DNA from: Neolewinella maritima
Lineage (GTDB): Bacteria > Bacteroidota > Bacteroidia > Chitinophagales > Saprospiraceae
Assembly (NCBI RefSeq): GCF_923081025.1
Contig: NZ_CAKLPZ010000002.1
Coordinates: forward strand, 558,001-622,000
DNA: 64,000 nucleotides
Reading direction: 5' to 3'
The notes under the pieces are model-generated. The model ran no database searches. It was not told the DNA's origin and saw only the letters and a program-made list of their open reading frames with translations. The translations under genes and the position numbers were made by a program. How positions within the stretch are numbered: position 1 is the first letter of the stretch; each line of letters begins with the position of its first letter. Shown one piece after another: positions 26,501-36,561 of the stretch.

Positions 26501-29500
26501 ATGAACAAGACACTGCTGCTACTTTGCACTGCCCTGCTTTCGTTTGGATTTACCTACGCCCCCTACCGTACGGCCGCCGACGCAGTGGCCAGCCAGCGCA
26601 GTAACCACCTAGCACAGCCCTTCGACGCGATCCTCTACGATACGCTGCCCCCCCTGCGCGACCGCACGGGAGACTTCATCACCGACCCCAACACCAACCC
26701 GGTCGACCTGAACGACCCCTCCGGCGTAGAAAAGACGGTCGAGTACGACCCCGCCACCGGCCGCTATATCGTGCGCGAGCGCCTGGGCGACATCGATTTT
26801 CGTCCGCCGACCTACCTGACCTTCGACGAGTACTTCGAGTACCGCGCCAAAGAGGACCAGCGCAAGTACTTCAATAACCTGGCCGGAGTGGGTAACCCCG
26901 ATGACCAGATCAGCATCGGTGATCCGCTGGCCGACATCGAGATCGACCCCGACCTGATCAACAACCTCTTCGGGGGCACCGAGATCAGTATCCAGCCGCA
27001 GGGTAGCGTGGACCTCAGCTTCGGACTCAACTACCAGTACCAGGATAACCCCTTCATCGTGGAGCGCTTCCGGCGCAACACGATCTTCGATTTTGACATG
27101 GACATTCAGATGAACGTGACCGGCCAGATCGGGGACAAGCTCAAGCTGAACACCAACTACAACACCGGGGCCAACTTCAACTTCGATAACCAGATCAAGC
27201 TGGACTACAACAGCGAGGCCTTCGGGGAGGACGATATCATCCGCAAGATCGAGGCGGGTAACGTGAGTCTGCCGCTACGGGGCACGCTGATCGAGGGGGC
27301 GCAGTCGCTCTTCGGCATCAAGACCGAGCTACAGTTTGGTCACCTGCGCCTGACGGCCATCGCCAGTCAGCAGCGGTCGCAGCGCGAAAAGCTCACCATC
27401 GAGGGCGGCAGTCAGCTGGCGCAGTTCGAGGTGTACGCCGACGAGTACGACGAGAACCGCCACTTCTTTCTGAGCCACTACAACCGCGACGTCTACGAGG
27501 AGGCCCTGGAGAACCTGCCGCAGATCAATACGCTGTTCCACCTGGAGAACATCGAGGTCTGGATCACCAACGACCGCAACGAGGTATTCGACGTGCGCGA
27601 CATCGTGGCCTTTGCCGACCTCGGCGAGCCCACCCGGCTCACGAATCCGAACGCCGTACAGCAGTTCCCCACGCCCCGCTACCAGGAGATCTGTGACGGC
27701 CGTCCGCTGCCCGAGAACGGAGCCAACGACCTGTATGGCCGCCTAGTTGCCCAGGGGGAGAACCTGCGCGACATCGACCGGACGGTAGCCGTACTGCAGG
27801 GCGCCCAGTTCCGCCTGGAGCAGATCCGCGACTTCGAGAAGATCTCGGCGCGTAAGCTGAGTCCGCGGGAATACACCGTGCACCCCGAGCTGGGCTTCAT
27901 CAGCCTGAACATCAACGTGCAGCCCGATCAGGTAGTGGCCGTATCGTACCGCTACAAGTACAACGGTAACATCTTCAAGGTGGGTGAGCTATCGGTGAAT
28001 ACGGACAACAGCAGCGCCGATACCAGCAACTTCTCCAACCAGGTGCTCTACACCAAGCTGCTCAAATCGTCCACCCAGCGCGTGAGCGAGCCGGCCTGGG
28101 ACCTGATGATGAAGAACGTCTACTCCCTGGGTGCTTACCAGGTGGGGCAGGAGGACTTCCGGCTGGATATCCAGTATGAGAATCCCGGACAGGGCTTCCA
28201 GCGCTTTCTGCCGGTGGATGTCTCCCTGCCCGGCAGCAATTCGTTCATCCCCGGGGTACCTCTGATCCGGGCCTTCAACCTGGACCGGCTGAACACCCAG
28301 GGCGATCCCCAGCCCGACGGGGTGTTCGACTTCGTGCCGGGTATCACCATCGAGCCGCAGACCGGCCGGGTGTACTTCCCGGTACTGGAACCCTTCGGTA
28401 GCGACCTGGCCCAGCGGCTGCAGCCGGAGGACGCGCCCCGCTTCGTGTATCAGGAGTTGTACGATTCTACGCTCTTTCAGGCGCGGGAATTTCCGGAAAA
28501 GAACCGCTTTGCGATCCGGGGTAGTTATAAGTCTTCGGTGCAGTCGGAGATCAGTCTGGGAGCTTTTAACATTCCGCCCGGATCGGTGCGGGTGACGGCC
28601 GGCGGGGCTCTGCTCGTAGAGGGGCGGGACTATACCGTAGACTACAGTACGGGCCGCGTGCGTATCCTGAACGATGCTATTCTCAGTTCGGGCGTGCCGG
28701 TGGACGTGAGCTTCGAGGATAATACCATCTTCAGTCTGCAGACCAAGACCATGCTGGGCCTGCGGGCCGACTACGAGGTCAACGATAACCTGGCCGTCGG
28801 TGGCACATTCATGCAGCTCTTCGAGCGGCCCTTTACCCAGAAGGTCAATATCGGGGAGGACCCCATCAACAACCGCATCTACGGCTTCGACGCCACCTAC
28901 AACAAGCCCTCCGGCTGGCTGACCCGCACGCTGGATAAGCTACCGCTGTTCAGTACCAACGCCCCCTCCAACGTGAGCGTGACGGCGGAAACGGCCATCC
29001 TCGATCCCGGTCACAGCCGGGCCATCAATCTGAGCCGCGACGAGAAGGGCGGCATCGTGTACCTGGATGACTTCGAGGGCACGGCCAGCCCCATCGACCT
29101 GATGACGCCGGTGCAGCGCTGGTACCTGGCCTCCGTGCCGCAGAACGATGCCCAGAATAGCAACCCACTATTTCCGGAATCTAGCCTGACTGGCCTAGTC
29201 ACCGGAGCCAACCGCGCCGCGCTGAGCTGGTACCGCATCGACCTGGATGCGCGACAGGAGTCGTCGGGCGATAATCAGAACGTGTACACCAGCAATGTGC
29301 CGCAGCAGGAGGTGTTTCCTAATCTCGACCTGCGGGGCGGACTGCGGGGCAACCTGTTCTTTACCTTCGATATGGCCTTTTACCCCGGCGAGCGGGGGCC
29401 GTATAACTTCGATACGCAGGAGGGCTTTCCCGGCTTTACCGCGGGGGCCTTTCCCGATCCGGGGGATCCGCTGGCGCCCGTGAAGCTGCTCGATCCGGCC

Positions 29501-32500
29501 AGCCGCTGGGGGGGTATCATGCGGGAGATGACTACGACCGACTTCCAGTCGTCCAACATCGAATTCGTAGAGTTCTGGATGCTCTCGCCCTTCCTCGATC
29601 CCAGTAATGCCCGGCAGGCTGCACCCAATGCATCGGATAAGGAGGGTACGCTGTACTTCAACCTCGGTAACGTCAGTGAGGACATCCTGAAGGACAGCCG
29701 GAAATTCTTCGAGAACGGTCTGCCTACGCCGATTAACCGGAGTCGGCCGGTAGATGAGACCCCCTTCAGTCGCGTACCCGTAGCCCAGCAGATCACCCAG
29801 GGTTTCGATAACGATCCGGAGAGCCGGCGGGCACAGGATGTGGGACTGGACGGCTCCGACGATGCCCGCGAGCGGGAGAAGTTTGCCGACTACCTCAACA
29901 ACTTCCAGGGTACGGTGCGGGAGCGGCTCGACGAGGACCCCTCCAATGACAACTTTTTCTACTTCAATGACGAGACGCGCTACCCGGACAACACCAGTCT
30001 GCTGACGCGCTACAAAAACTTCAATAACACCCAGGGCAACTCGGCGGCCAACGAAAACTCGTCGACCAACCTGCGGCGGTCCGCCACCAACCTGCCCGAC
30101 GACGAGGACCTCAACCAGGACAATACCCTCAACGAGTCGGAAAGCTACTTCCAGTACGAGATCCCCCTGGTGCAGTCGCGTACCGACCCCCGCGAGATCG
30201 ACCGGGAGGCTACGCCCTTTATCACCGACCGGATCGAGGACGTGCAGAACACCGGCCGCATCTGGTACCGCTTCCGGATCCCCCTGAACACCGATCAGAA
30301 GACAGCCGTGGGGGGCATCCAGGACTTCCGGTCCATCCGCTTCATGCGCATGTTCATGACGGGCTTCCAGGCGCCGACCGTGCTGCGCTTCGCCGAGTTC
30401 GAGCTGGTGCGCAACAGCTGGCGGCGCTACACCCGCGACCTGGTCAATACGCCCGTGATCGGAGGCGAGGAGAACACGGAATTCAACATCGACGCGGTCA
30501 ATATCGAAGAGAACAGCCGTCGGCAACCCTTCAACTACGTGCTGCCCAACGGGATCCGCCGGGAGCAGAGCATCGGAGTGGTCAACCTGCTGCAGAACGA
30601 GCAGTCGCTGGCCCTCAAGGTGCAGAACCTGCAGCCCAGCGATAGCCGCGCTGTATTCAAGTACACCGAGACCGACCTACGGCTGTACGAGGACCTGAAG
30701 ATGTTCGTCCACGCCGAGGCCGCCGGACAGAGCCGCATCCAGCGCCCCGAGGACGGGGAGCTGCGGCTGTTCCTGCGGATGGGCTCCGACTTCGAGCAGA
30801 ACTACTACGAGTACGAGGTGCCCCTGGCGATCTCGGATACCGTGGGGCTGGCCGGACTGGACCGTAACAGCCGCGCCTACGCCGATTCGGTATGGCTACC
30901 GCAGAACGAAGTACAGCTCCCCCTGGAGATCCTGCGCGACCTCAAGCTCGAGCGTAACAACAATAACGTGGCCAGCGACGCTACTTACTCCCAGGTGTAC
31001 TCCCCCTCCGAGGGCGTGGACCATACCATCCGCATCCGGGGTAATCCTAATCTGGGCTTCGTGAAGGTCTTCATGATCGGCGTGCGCAACCAGGAGGATC
31101 TGGACAACAATGGTATCAGTGCCGAAGTGTGGGTCAACGAACTGCGCCTGGAGGGGCTCGATGAGCGGGGCGGGGTAGCCGCCATTGCGCGGGCCGATAT
31201 CCAGTTGGCCGATCTCGGTAACCTGACCGCCGCGGTCAACTACAGTAGTGTAGGCTTCGGTGCGCTCGATAACAGCTTGCTGCAGCGCAACCGCTTCCAG
31301 ACGGCCGGCTACGACTTCGCGACCAATCTGAGCATGGACCGCTTCCTGCCCACCCGCTGGGGTGTACGGCTGCCCGTGTACCTGCAACACAGTAAGCAGA
31401 CCAGTACGCCGGAGTACGACCCCTACGACTACGACCTGCGGCTAAAGGACAAGATCGACCGGGCCGAAACCCGCGAGGCGCGCGACAGTATCCGCGAGCA
31501 GGCGCAGGAGATCAATAAGATCACCGCCATCAACTTCAACAACGTAGGCATTGCACCCGCGACCCGCCGCACGAAACCCAGTCCCATCGACCCGGCCAAC
31601 TTCAGCGTCAGCTACGGCTACACGAAGAACGAGCGCAGCGATCCTTACATCGAATCGGAGATCATCCGCGACCACACCGGTGCGCTGGACTACACCTTCG
31701 CCCGCGCGGCCCCGAAGAGTATCGAGCCGTTCAAGGGGCTACAGAGCAAGTACCTGCGGCTGCTGAGCGAGTTCAACTTCAACCCCCTGCCGAACAGCAT
31801 CAGTATCACCAACATCATCAACCGCAGCTTCGCGACGACGAGCTACCGCTTTGCCGGGGTGGACGAGCGCTTCAATACGTTCTTCAACAAGCGCTTCATC
31901 TGGAACCGCAGCTACGACATGCAGTGGAACCTGACGCGCAGCCTGCGCCTGGGTCTCAATGCCAACATGAATACGACCATCGACGAGCCGGACGAGAACG
32001 AGCTGGTGCTGCTGCCCGCGGATGAGGCCAAGAGCATCCGGCGCGACAGCATCTGGAATAACGTGCTCAATGGCGGCCGACCCAAGCAGTACAACCACAC
32101 CCTGAACCTGAGCTACCAGCTGCCGCTGCGCTTCCTGCCCTTCCTCGATTTCCTGGACGTGCGCACCCAGTATCTGGGCACCTATGCCTGGGCCGCCGCG
32201 CCGCTTTCGGTGCAGGAGTTAGGTCTGGGTAACCTGATCCAGAACAGCCAGCAACGGCAGATCACGGCTGACCTCAACTTCGAGCGCTTCTACGACCAGA
32301 TCCCTTTCCTCAAGCCCTTTAATCAGTCCAACCGCCGCCGTGCGCCCACCCGCCGGCCGGGGCAGTCAGGAGAAGAAGAGCCGGAGGCCAGGCCGGCCGG
32401 TAGCAGGACGAAGACCTTCGTGCGGCCCCTGCTGGCCCTGCGCCGTGCGCGCTTCAATTATAGTGAGGACTTCACGACGGTCATACCGGGCTTCCTGCCC

Positions 32501-33898
32501 GAGCCCGCCCTGCTGGGGCTCAGCGATGGGTTCAGTAGTCCGGGCTGGGGATTTGTGGCGGGACTACAGCCGCAGATCCGTACCCTCGAGGTGGACCAGC
32601 GGCAGAGCGACCAGGACTACCTCAACGAGCTGGCCCTGGACGGGGACATCAGCAGTAGCCTGAAGCTGAGTCAGGACGTGATCCAGAACTACACCAAGCG
32701 CTGGGATGCCAACGCGATCGTCGAGCCGTTCACCGATTTCCGGCTGGAGCTGACGATGGACCGCGCCTTCACCGAGAACTATACCGAAACCTTCAAGGTG
32801 CAGGAAAAGGGCATCGACTCGCCCTTCGAGCACAGCGTACCGGTGCGGGACGGCTCGCTCACCTTCAGCAATGGCGGCGCGCTGAGCCTGTTCAATCAGG
32901 ACACGACCGATCTGGACGCGCTGTTTTCCACCTTCGAGGCCAACCGGCTCATCGTGAGTCAGCGGCTCGGCGGCACGATACCCCACGCCGATCCCGACCT
33001 GGCCGCCCAGGGCTATACCTTCGGCTACGGTCCGAACCAGCAGGACGTGCTGCTACCGGCCTTCCTGGCGGCCTACCGCGACGAGGACGCCAACGACGTG
33101 AAGCTGGATCCCTTCGGCTTGCGGGGCGCGCCCAACTGGCGACTCACCTGGAGCGGTCTGGACCGCGTGGGCGGACTAGGCGATATCTTCCGCCGCGTCA
33201 ATATTACCCACGGCTTCCAGTCTACCTTCAGTATTAGCAGCTACGGTACCAGCCTGGACTACCTCGATGCCCTGGAGCAGGCCACCGCGCCGCAGTTCGT
33301 GGGCTACGATACGGTGAGCCTCAACTACTTCCCGCGGCTGGAGGTGCCCAACATCTCCGAGTCCAAGGCCTTCGCTCCGCTGCTGGCCATCGATGCCGAG
33401 CTGATCAATGGCCTGTCCATCAACTTCGCCTACACCAGCAACGAGACCCGCAGCATCAACGTGGTGGGCAAGCTGCTGTCCGAAGCGGTGGGCAAGGAGA
33501 TCATCGGTGGCTTCGGCATCGTGCTCCAGGACGTGCAGATCGGATTCCTACAGGGCAACCAACGCACCCGCGACCCCGCCCCTAGTGCGACGCCGCAGAA
33601 CAACCGCCGGGGCAACAGCCGCTCCGGGGGCCGCCTGAACGTGAGCGATCTGGACATCCAGTTCAACATCAGCCTGCGGGACAATAAGGTGTACGCCCGA
33701 CGGCTGTCCATCGAATCACGCGAGCCGGTGGAGGGTAGCCGGATCTTCACCCTGGCCCCCTCGGTGGAGTATCAGCTCAACCAGCGGCTGAGTCTGCGGG
33801 CCTTTCTCGACTACCGGAAAACGACGCCCTTCAACTCGCTCGGCTTCCCGCAGACGGCGGCCAGCGGGGGCATTGTCGTGCGCTTCCAATTGAACTAG
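26501..33898 (+). CDS. sprA: Type IX secretion outer-membrane translocon SprA
   Basis: At 2465 residues this is the largest gene here. SprA forms the very large outer-membrane beta-barrel through which type IX substrates leave the cell, and it is needed for gliding in many Bacteroidota. The protein starts with a signal peptide. Periplasmic and plug regions follow (for example LSFGLNYQYQDNPFIVERF), then long alternating beta-strand sequence with repeated SprA N-terminal-type modules (ISLGAFNIPPGSVRVTAGG). The final strand ends GGIVVRFQLN. I prefer the ATG at 26501, which follows a GGAAGG; a TTG at 26492 is in frame. Its substrates here include the PhoD-like phosphatase and the modular secreted protein. 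ruvA lies directly upstream. Confidence 0.96.
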   Translation: MNKTLLLLCTALLSFGFTYAPYRTAADAVASQRSNHLAQPFDAILYDTLPPLRDRTGDFITDPNTNPVDLNDPSGVEKTVEYDPATGRYIVRERLGDIDFRPPTYLTFDEYFEYRAKEDQRKYFNNLAGVGNPDDQISIGDPLADIEIDPDLINNLFGGTEISIQPQGSVDLSFGLNYQYQDNPFIVERFRRNTIFDFDMDIQMNVTGQIGDKLKLNTNYNTGANFNFDNQIKLDYNSEAFGEDDIIRKIEAGNVSLPLRGTLIEGAQSLFGIKTELQFGHLRLTAIASQQRSQREKLTIEGGSQLAQFEVYADEYDENRHFFLSHYNRDVYEEALENLPQINTLFHLENIEVWITNDRNEVFDVRDIVAFADLGEPTRLTNPNAVQQFPTPRYQEICDGRPLPENGANDLYGRLVAQGENLRDIDRTVAVLQGAQFRLEQIRDFEKISARKLSPREYTVHPELGFISLNINVQPDQVVAVSYRYKYNGNIFKVGELSVNTDNSSADTSNFSNQVLYTKLLKSSTQRVSEPAWDLMMKNVYSLGAYQVGQEDFRLDIQYENPGQGFQRFLPVDVSLPGSNSFIPGVPLIRAFNLDRLNTQGDPQPDGVFDFVPGITIEPQTGRVYFPVLEPFGSDLAQRLQPEDAPRFVYQELYDSTLFQAREFPEKNRFAIRGSYKSSVQSEISLGAFNIPPGSVRVTAGGALLVEGRDYTVDYSTGRVRILNDAILSSGVPVDVSFEDNTIFSLQTKTMLGLRADYEVNDNLAVGGTFMQLFERPFTQKVNIGEDPINNRIYGFDATYNKPSGWLTRTLDKLPLFSTNAPSNVSVTAETAILDPGHSRAINLSRDEKGGIVYLDDFEGTASPIDLMTPVQRWYLASVPQNDAQNSNPLFPESSLTGLVTGANRAALSWYRIDLDARQESSGDNQNVYTSNVPQQEVFPNLDLRGGLRGNLFFTFDMAFYPGERGPYNFDTQEGFPGFTAGAFPDPGDPLAPVKLLDPASRWGGIMREMTTTDFQSSNIEFVEFWMLSPFLDPSNARQAAPNASDKEGTLYFNLGNVSEDILKDSRKFFENGLPTPINRSRPVDETPFSRVPVAQQITQGFDNDPESRRAQDVGLDGSDDAREREKFADYLNNFQGTVRERLDEDPSNDNFFYFNDETRYPDNTSLLTRYKNFNNTQGNSAANENSSTNLRRSATNLPDDEDLNQDNTLNESESYFQYEIPLVQSRTDPREIDREATPFITDRIEDVQNTGRIWYRFRIPLNTDQKTAVGGIQDFRSIRFMRMFMTGFQAPTVLRFAEFELVRNSWRRYTRDLVNTPVIGGEENTEFNIDAVNIEENSRRQPFNYVLPNGIRREQSIGVVNLLQNEQSLALKVQNLQPSDSRAVFKYTETDLRLYEDLKMFVHAEAAGQSRIQRPEDGELRLFLRMGSDFEQNYYEYEVPLAISDTVGLAGLDRNSRAYADSVWLPQNEVQLPLEILRDLKLERNNNNVASDATYSQVYSPSEGVDHTIRIRGNPNLGFVKVFMIGVRNQEDLDNNGISAEVWVNELRLEGLDERGGVAAIARADIQLADLGNLTAAVNYSSVGFGALDNSLLQRNRFQTAGYDFATNLSMDRFLPTRWGVRLPVYLQHSKQTSTPEYDPYDYDLRLKDKIDRAETREARDSIREQAQEINKITAINFNNVGIAPATRRTKPSPIDPANFSVSYGYTKNERSDPYIESEIIRDHTGALDYTFARAAPKSIEPFKGLQSKYLRLLSEFNFNPLPNSISITNIINRSFATTSYRFAGVDERFNTFFNKRFIWNRSYDMQWNLTRSLRLGLNANMNTTIDEPDENELVLLPADEAKSIRRDSIWNNVLNGGRPKQYNHTLNLSYQLPLRFLPFLDFLDVRTQYLGTYAWAAAPLSVQELGLGNLIQNSQQRQITADLNFERFYDQIPFLKPFNQSNRRRAPTRRPGQSGEEEPEARPAGSRTKTFVRPLLALRRARFNYSEDFTTVIPGFLPEPALLGLSDGFSSPGWGFVAGLQPQIRTLEVDQRQSDQDYLNELALDGDISSSLKLSQDVIQNYTKRWDANAIVEPFTDFRLELTMDRAFTENYTETFKVQEKGIDSPFEHSVPVRDGSLTFSNGGALSLFNQDTTDLDALFSTFEANRLIVSQRLGGTIPHADPDLAAQGYTFGYGPNQQDVLLPAFLAAYRDEDANDVKLDPFGLRGAPNWRLTWSGLDRVGGLGDIFRRVNITHGFQSTFSISSYGTSLDYLDALEQATAPQFVGYDTVSLNYFPRLEVPNISESKAFAPLLAIDAELINGLSINFAYTSNETRSINVVGKLLSEAVGKEIIGGFGIVLQDVQIGFLQGNQRTRDPAPSATPQNNRRGNSRSGGRLNVSDLDIQFNISLRDNKVYARRLSIESREPVEGSRIFTLAPSVEYQLNQRLSLRAFLDYRKTTPFNSLGFPQTAASGGIVVRFQLN

Positions 33899-33962
33899 AA
33901 CGGCTCGATTGCCGTACTACGGTACTACCGATTGATCCTACCGACCCCCCTGACCATCTTAC

Positions 33963-35063
33963 ATGTCTAGCCCCCAATTTTACCCGCTTCGCGTAGCCCG
34001 TATTCAGCCGGAAACCAACCAGGCCGTGAGCGTGTACTTCGAAGTGCCGGCCTCCGACCAGACCGCCTTTCACTACCGTGCCGGCCAGTACCTCACGCTG
34101 CGCTTCACCATCAACGGTAAGGAGGAGCGCCGCGCCTACAGCATGTGCTCCGCACCCCACGACGACGAGCTGGCCGTAACCGTCAAGCAGGTCAAGGGCG
34201 GTAAGGTGAGCAACCACATCGCCAGTGACCTGAAGGCCGGCGACACGGTGGACGTGATGCCCCCCATGGGCCGCTTCCTGGCCGAAGTAGACCCCGCCGC
34301 CCGCCGCCGCTACTACCTCTTCGGGGCCGGCAGCGGCATCACGCCCCTGATGTCGATCCTACGCACCGTACTGGAACACGAGCCCAAATCGGAGGTGATC
34401 CTCCTGTACGGCAACCGCGACGAAGACAACATCATCTTCGAAAGCCAGCTCCAGCAGCTACAGCAGCGCTATGCCGGTCAGCTGACCGTGGAGCATATGC
34501 TGTCGCGACCCAAGAAGTACGCCACCAAGGGACTCAAGGGCCTGTTCAAGCGCAGCACCACCCGCTGGGAGGGGGCCAAGGGACGGATCGACCGTAAGGC
34601 GCTGACCAAGTTCCTGCAGCGTTACCCCGTGCCCACCTTCGACTGCCGCTACTACATCTGCGGTCCCGGGCAAATGATCGACAATGTAGAGGCCGCCCTG
34701 CTGGGCCACGGCGTCGACGACAAGCTGATCCACGTCGAACGCTTCGGCCCCGCCACTACGACCACTGAGACGACCGATGGCAGCCAGGGCGGCACCGTGC
34801 ACGTCAAGCTGGACAAGGAGGAGTTCAGCATCGAGCTGAAGTCCGGTCAGTCTATCCTTGACGCTCTGCTGGAGGAGGGTAAGACCCCCCCGTACAGCTG
34901 CCTGGCCGGTGCCTGCTCCACCTGCATGGCCCGCGTGGAGAGCGGCGGCGTGAAGATGGACGTCTGCTACGCCCTCGACGACAGCGAAGTGGAGGAAGGC
35001 TACGTACTCACCTGCCAGGCCCACCCCACAACCCCCGAGGTCACCGTAGACTTCAACGTATAG
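33963..35063 (+). CDS. Ferredoxin-NADP reductase with C-terminal 2Fe-2S domain (PaaE-like)
   Basis: The 366-residue electron-transfer flavoprotein has an FAD-binding barrel with RAYSMCSAPHDD, an NAD(P)-binding domain (YYLFGAGSGITPLMSILR and YYICGPGQMI), and a plant-type ferredoxin tail with cysteines in YSCLAGACSTCMARVESG plus a fourth in YVLTCQAHP. This is the layout of PaaE/phenylacetyl-CoA epoxidase reductases and of reductases serving other oxygenases or desaturases. No paaABCD genes are adjacent, so the partner is unknown. It follows sprA after 64 bases, in place of the gcvH found downstream of sprA in Flavobacteriia. Confidence 0.9.
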   Translation: MSSPQFYPLRVARIQPETNQAVSVYFEVPASDQTAFHYRAGQYLTLRFTINGKEERRAYSMCSAPHDDELAVTVKQVKGGKVSNHIASDLKAGDTVDVMPPMGRFLAEVDPAARRRYYLFGAGSGITPLMSILRTVLEHEPKSEVILLYGNRDEDNIIFESQLQQLQQRYAGQLTVEHMLSRPKKYATKGLKGLFKRSTTRWEGAKGRIDRKALTKFLQRYPVPTFDCRYYICGPGQMIDNVEAALLGHGVDDKLIHVERFGPATTTTETTDGSQGGTVHVKLDKEEFSIELKSGQSILDALLEEGKTPPYSCLAGACSTCMARVESGGVKMDVCYALDDSEVEEGYVLTCQAHPTTPEVTVDFNV

Positions 35064-35150
35064 CTACCCCATTAGCCAGGGGGCGGGGCCGCGGGTGCAA
35101 TGTACATTGCGCGACAAGCCGTACATTTAGGAAGACTTCCTCTCTCCAGT

Positions 35151-36023
35151 ATGTTACGCTACACCCTCCCCCTGTTCTTTCTCCTGCTCTGCACGACCTT
35201 CGCGATCGGGCAGACCACTCCTGCGGTAGACACCCTTGCCACAGCGACGCCGGACAATAGCACCCGGGAGCGCTACGCCGCCGACCTCGACGAGCTGGCG
35301 CGCATGAAGGAGAAATTCCGGCAGCAGCAGGAGCGCAAGGCCCGCGAGCGGGACCGGGGCGGCAACCTGCGGGATACCTGGAACGATACCACCGTCGAAG
35401 AGCAGGCACCCACCGCACCCCTGACGGTCAATCCCCGGGATACCGTACAACTGCGATCCAGTGTACGCTCCGGACTCTACCCCCCGGCCCAGCCCGATCT
35501 GGATGAGACCAAGGGGTGGGAACGCAACGTACGCAGCGATCTACCCCGCGAGGAACCCGTAGATGCCGCTGAAACCGCCCGCCTGGATGCGGAATACGCC
35601 CGCCAGCTCGCTGAGTTAGAGGAACTGCGGGCGGAGCTGCGTCAGGCACGGGGCGAACCCACTTCTGCGCCCGCGCCTGATCTGGCAGCAAAGTCACCCG
35701 TGGTAGTTGAGAAAGCCACTCCGGCGGCCGCTCCGCTAGCCATATCATTCATACCGAATACGGCCTACCCCAATACGGCCGGCTACGATGCGCTGGATGC
35801 ACTGGTCCGTACCGTACAGGCGGCCACCGGCATGGTGGAGATCCGCGTACACACGGCCCGTAAGCTGGACCAGCGCGCCGCTCAGCTGCTCAGCGAGGAG
35901 CGGGCTACGACGATCCGTAATCACCTCATCAAGGCCGGTATTTCTTCGGAGAACTTCCGGGTCATCGGCTACGGCAACCACGAATCGGCCGCCGGGGAAC
36001 GGGTGGAGCTTATAGTTCGATGA
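35151..36023 (+). CDS. Secreted protein with coiled coil and OmpA-like C-terminal domain
   Basis: The 290-residue protein starts with a signal peptide (MLRYTLPLFFLLLCTTFAIGQ). It continues with a charged helical region rich in Glu, Arg and Gln (about 40-80 and 140-175) and a proline/alanine linker. It ends in a divergent OmpA/Pal-like domain (IRVHTARKLDQRAAQLLSEERATTIRNHLIKAGI, then VIGYGNHESAAGERVELIV). It probably sits in the periplasm and contacts peptidoglycan. The start ATG at 35151 is chosen because it begins the signal peptide. Its last 14 bases overlap the 3' end of the convergent gene. Confidence 0.8.
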   Translation: MLRYTLPLFFLLLCTTFAIGQTTPAVDTLATATPDNSTRERYAADLDELARMKEKFRQQQERKARERDRGGNLRDTWNDTTVEEQAPTAPLTVNPRDTVQLRSSVRSGLYPPAQPDLDETKGWERNVRSDLPREEPVDAAETARLDAEYARQLAELEELRAELRQARGEPTSAPAPDLAAKSPVVVEKATPAAAPLAISFIPNTAYPNTAGYDALDALVRTVQAATGMVEIRVHTARKLDQRAAQLLSEERATTIRNHLIKAGISSENFRVIGYGNHESAAGERVELIVR

Positions 36024-36513
36024 TCTTGCCGCTCGCGGCGATCTGAAAGCGCCGCGCCGTACTACCACTGGCCTGGTAGTCGAATTCCTTGCCGCCGCCC
36101 TGTCCACTGACCTGGTAGACCATCAGACCGTCTGTCAGCGCCGCCGTGGTCTGTGTCAGTTCCGCACCGTCGTAGCTGGTGCCGGCCAGAATGAGCCGGT
36201 CGATGAGCTCCTCCGTTTTAGGGTTCAGGGTGACCAGGGTGTAGTGATACTGCGCCAGATCGGCCCGCCAGTAGACCAGTCCGATGTAGTCATCCGCCTC
36301 GGGCAGCCGCAGGCAGGCGATAAACTCCGTAAACTCATCGTTGATCTGCGTAGGCTCCAGGGGCAGCAGGAACTGCTCGATCATACGACTGGGCAGGGGA
36401 GGGGTTTCCTTACTGATGCGCCGTACGGTGTCTTCCCCCAGGGTAATGGGCAGCGGCAGCTCGGGAAACTGCTCGACGAAGTGAGAAAAGCGAATCTGGG
36501 GGGTGGTGTCCAT
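36010..36513 (-). CDS. Hypothetical cytoplasmic protein
   Basis: The 167-residue acidic protein has no signal or membrane span. I do not recognise a family. It contains a FVEQFPELPLPITLGEDT region and a C-terminal GKEFDYQASGSTARRFQIAASGKIIEL tail. The middle reads like an alpha/beta fold (IACLRLPEADDYIGLVYWRADLAQYHYTLVTLN). Its base composition matches the neighbourhood, so it is probably native. It lies 48 bases after the methyltransferase on the same strand and may share its transcript. Confidence 0.75.
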   Translation of the reverse strand: MDTTPQIRFSHFVEQFPELPLPITLGEDTVRRISKETPPLPSRMIEQFLLPLEPTQINDEFTEFIACLRLPEADDYIGLVYWRADLAQYHYTLVTLNPKTEELIDRLILAGTSYDGAELTQTTAALTDGLMVYQVSGQGGGKEFDYQASGSTARRFQIAASGKIIEL

Positions 36514-36561
36514 GGGTAGGGTAGGGTACGGGTGGAGCTATGGAATACACGGGGGGTATAG

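Noticed and set aside
29195-30526. 443-codon open frame antisense to sprA
   Set aside because: Shadow frame within a certain gene; no family resemblance.
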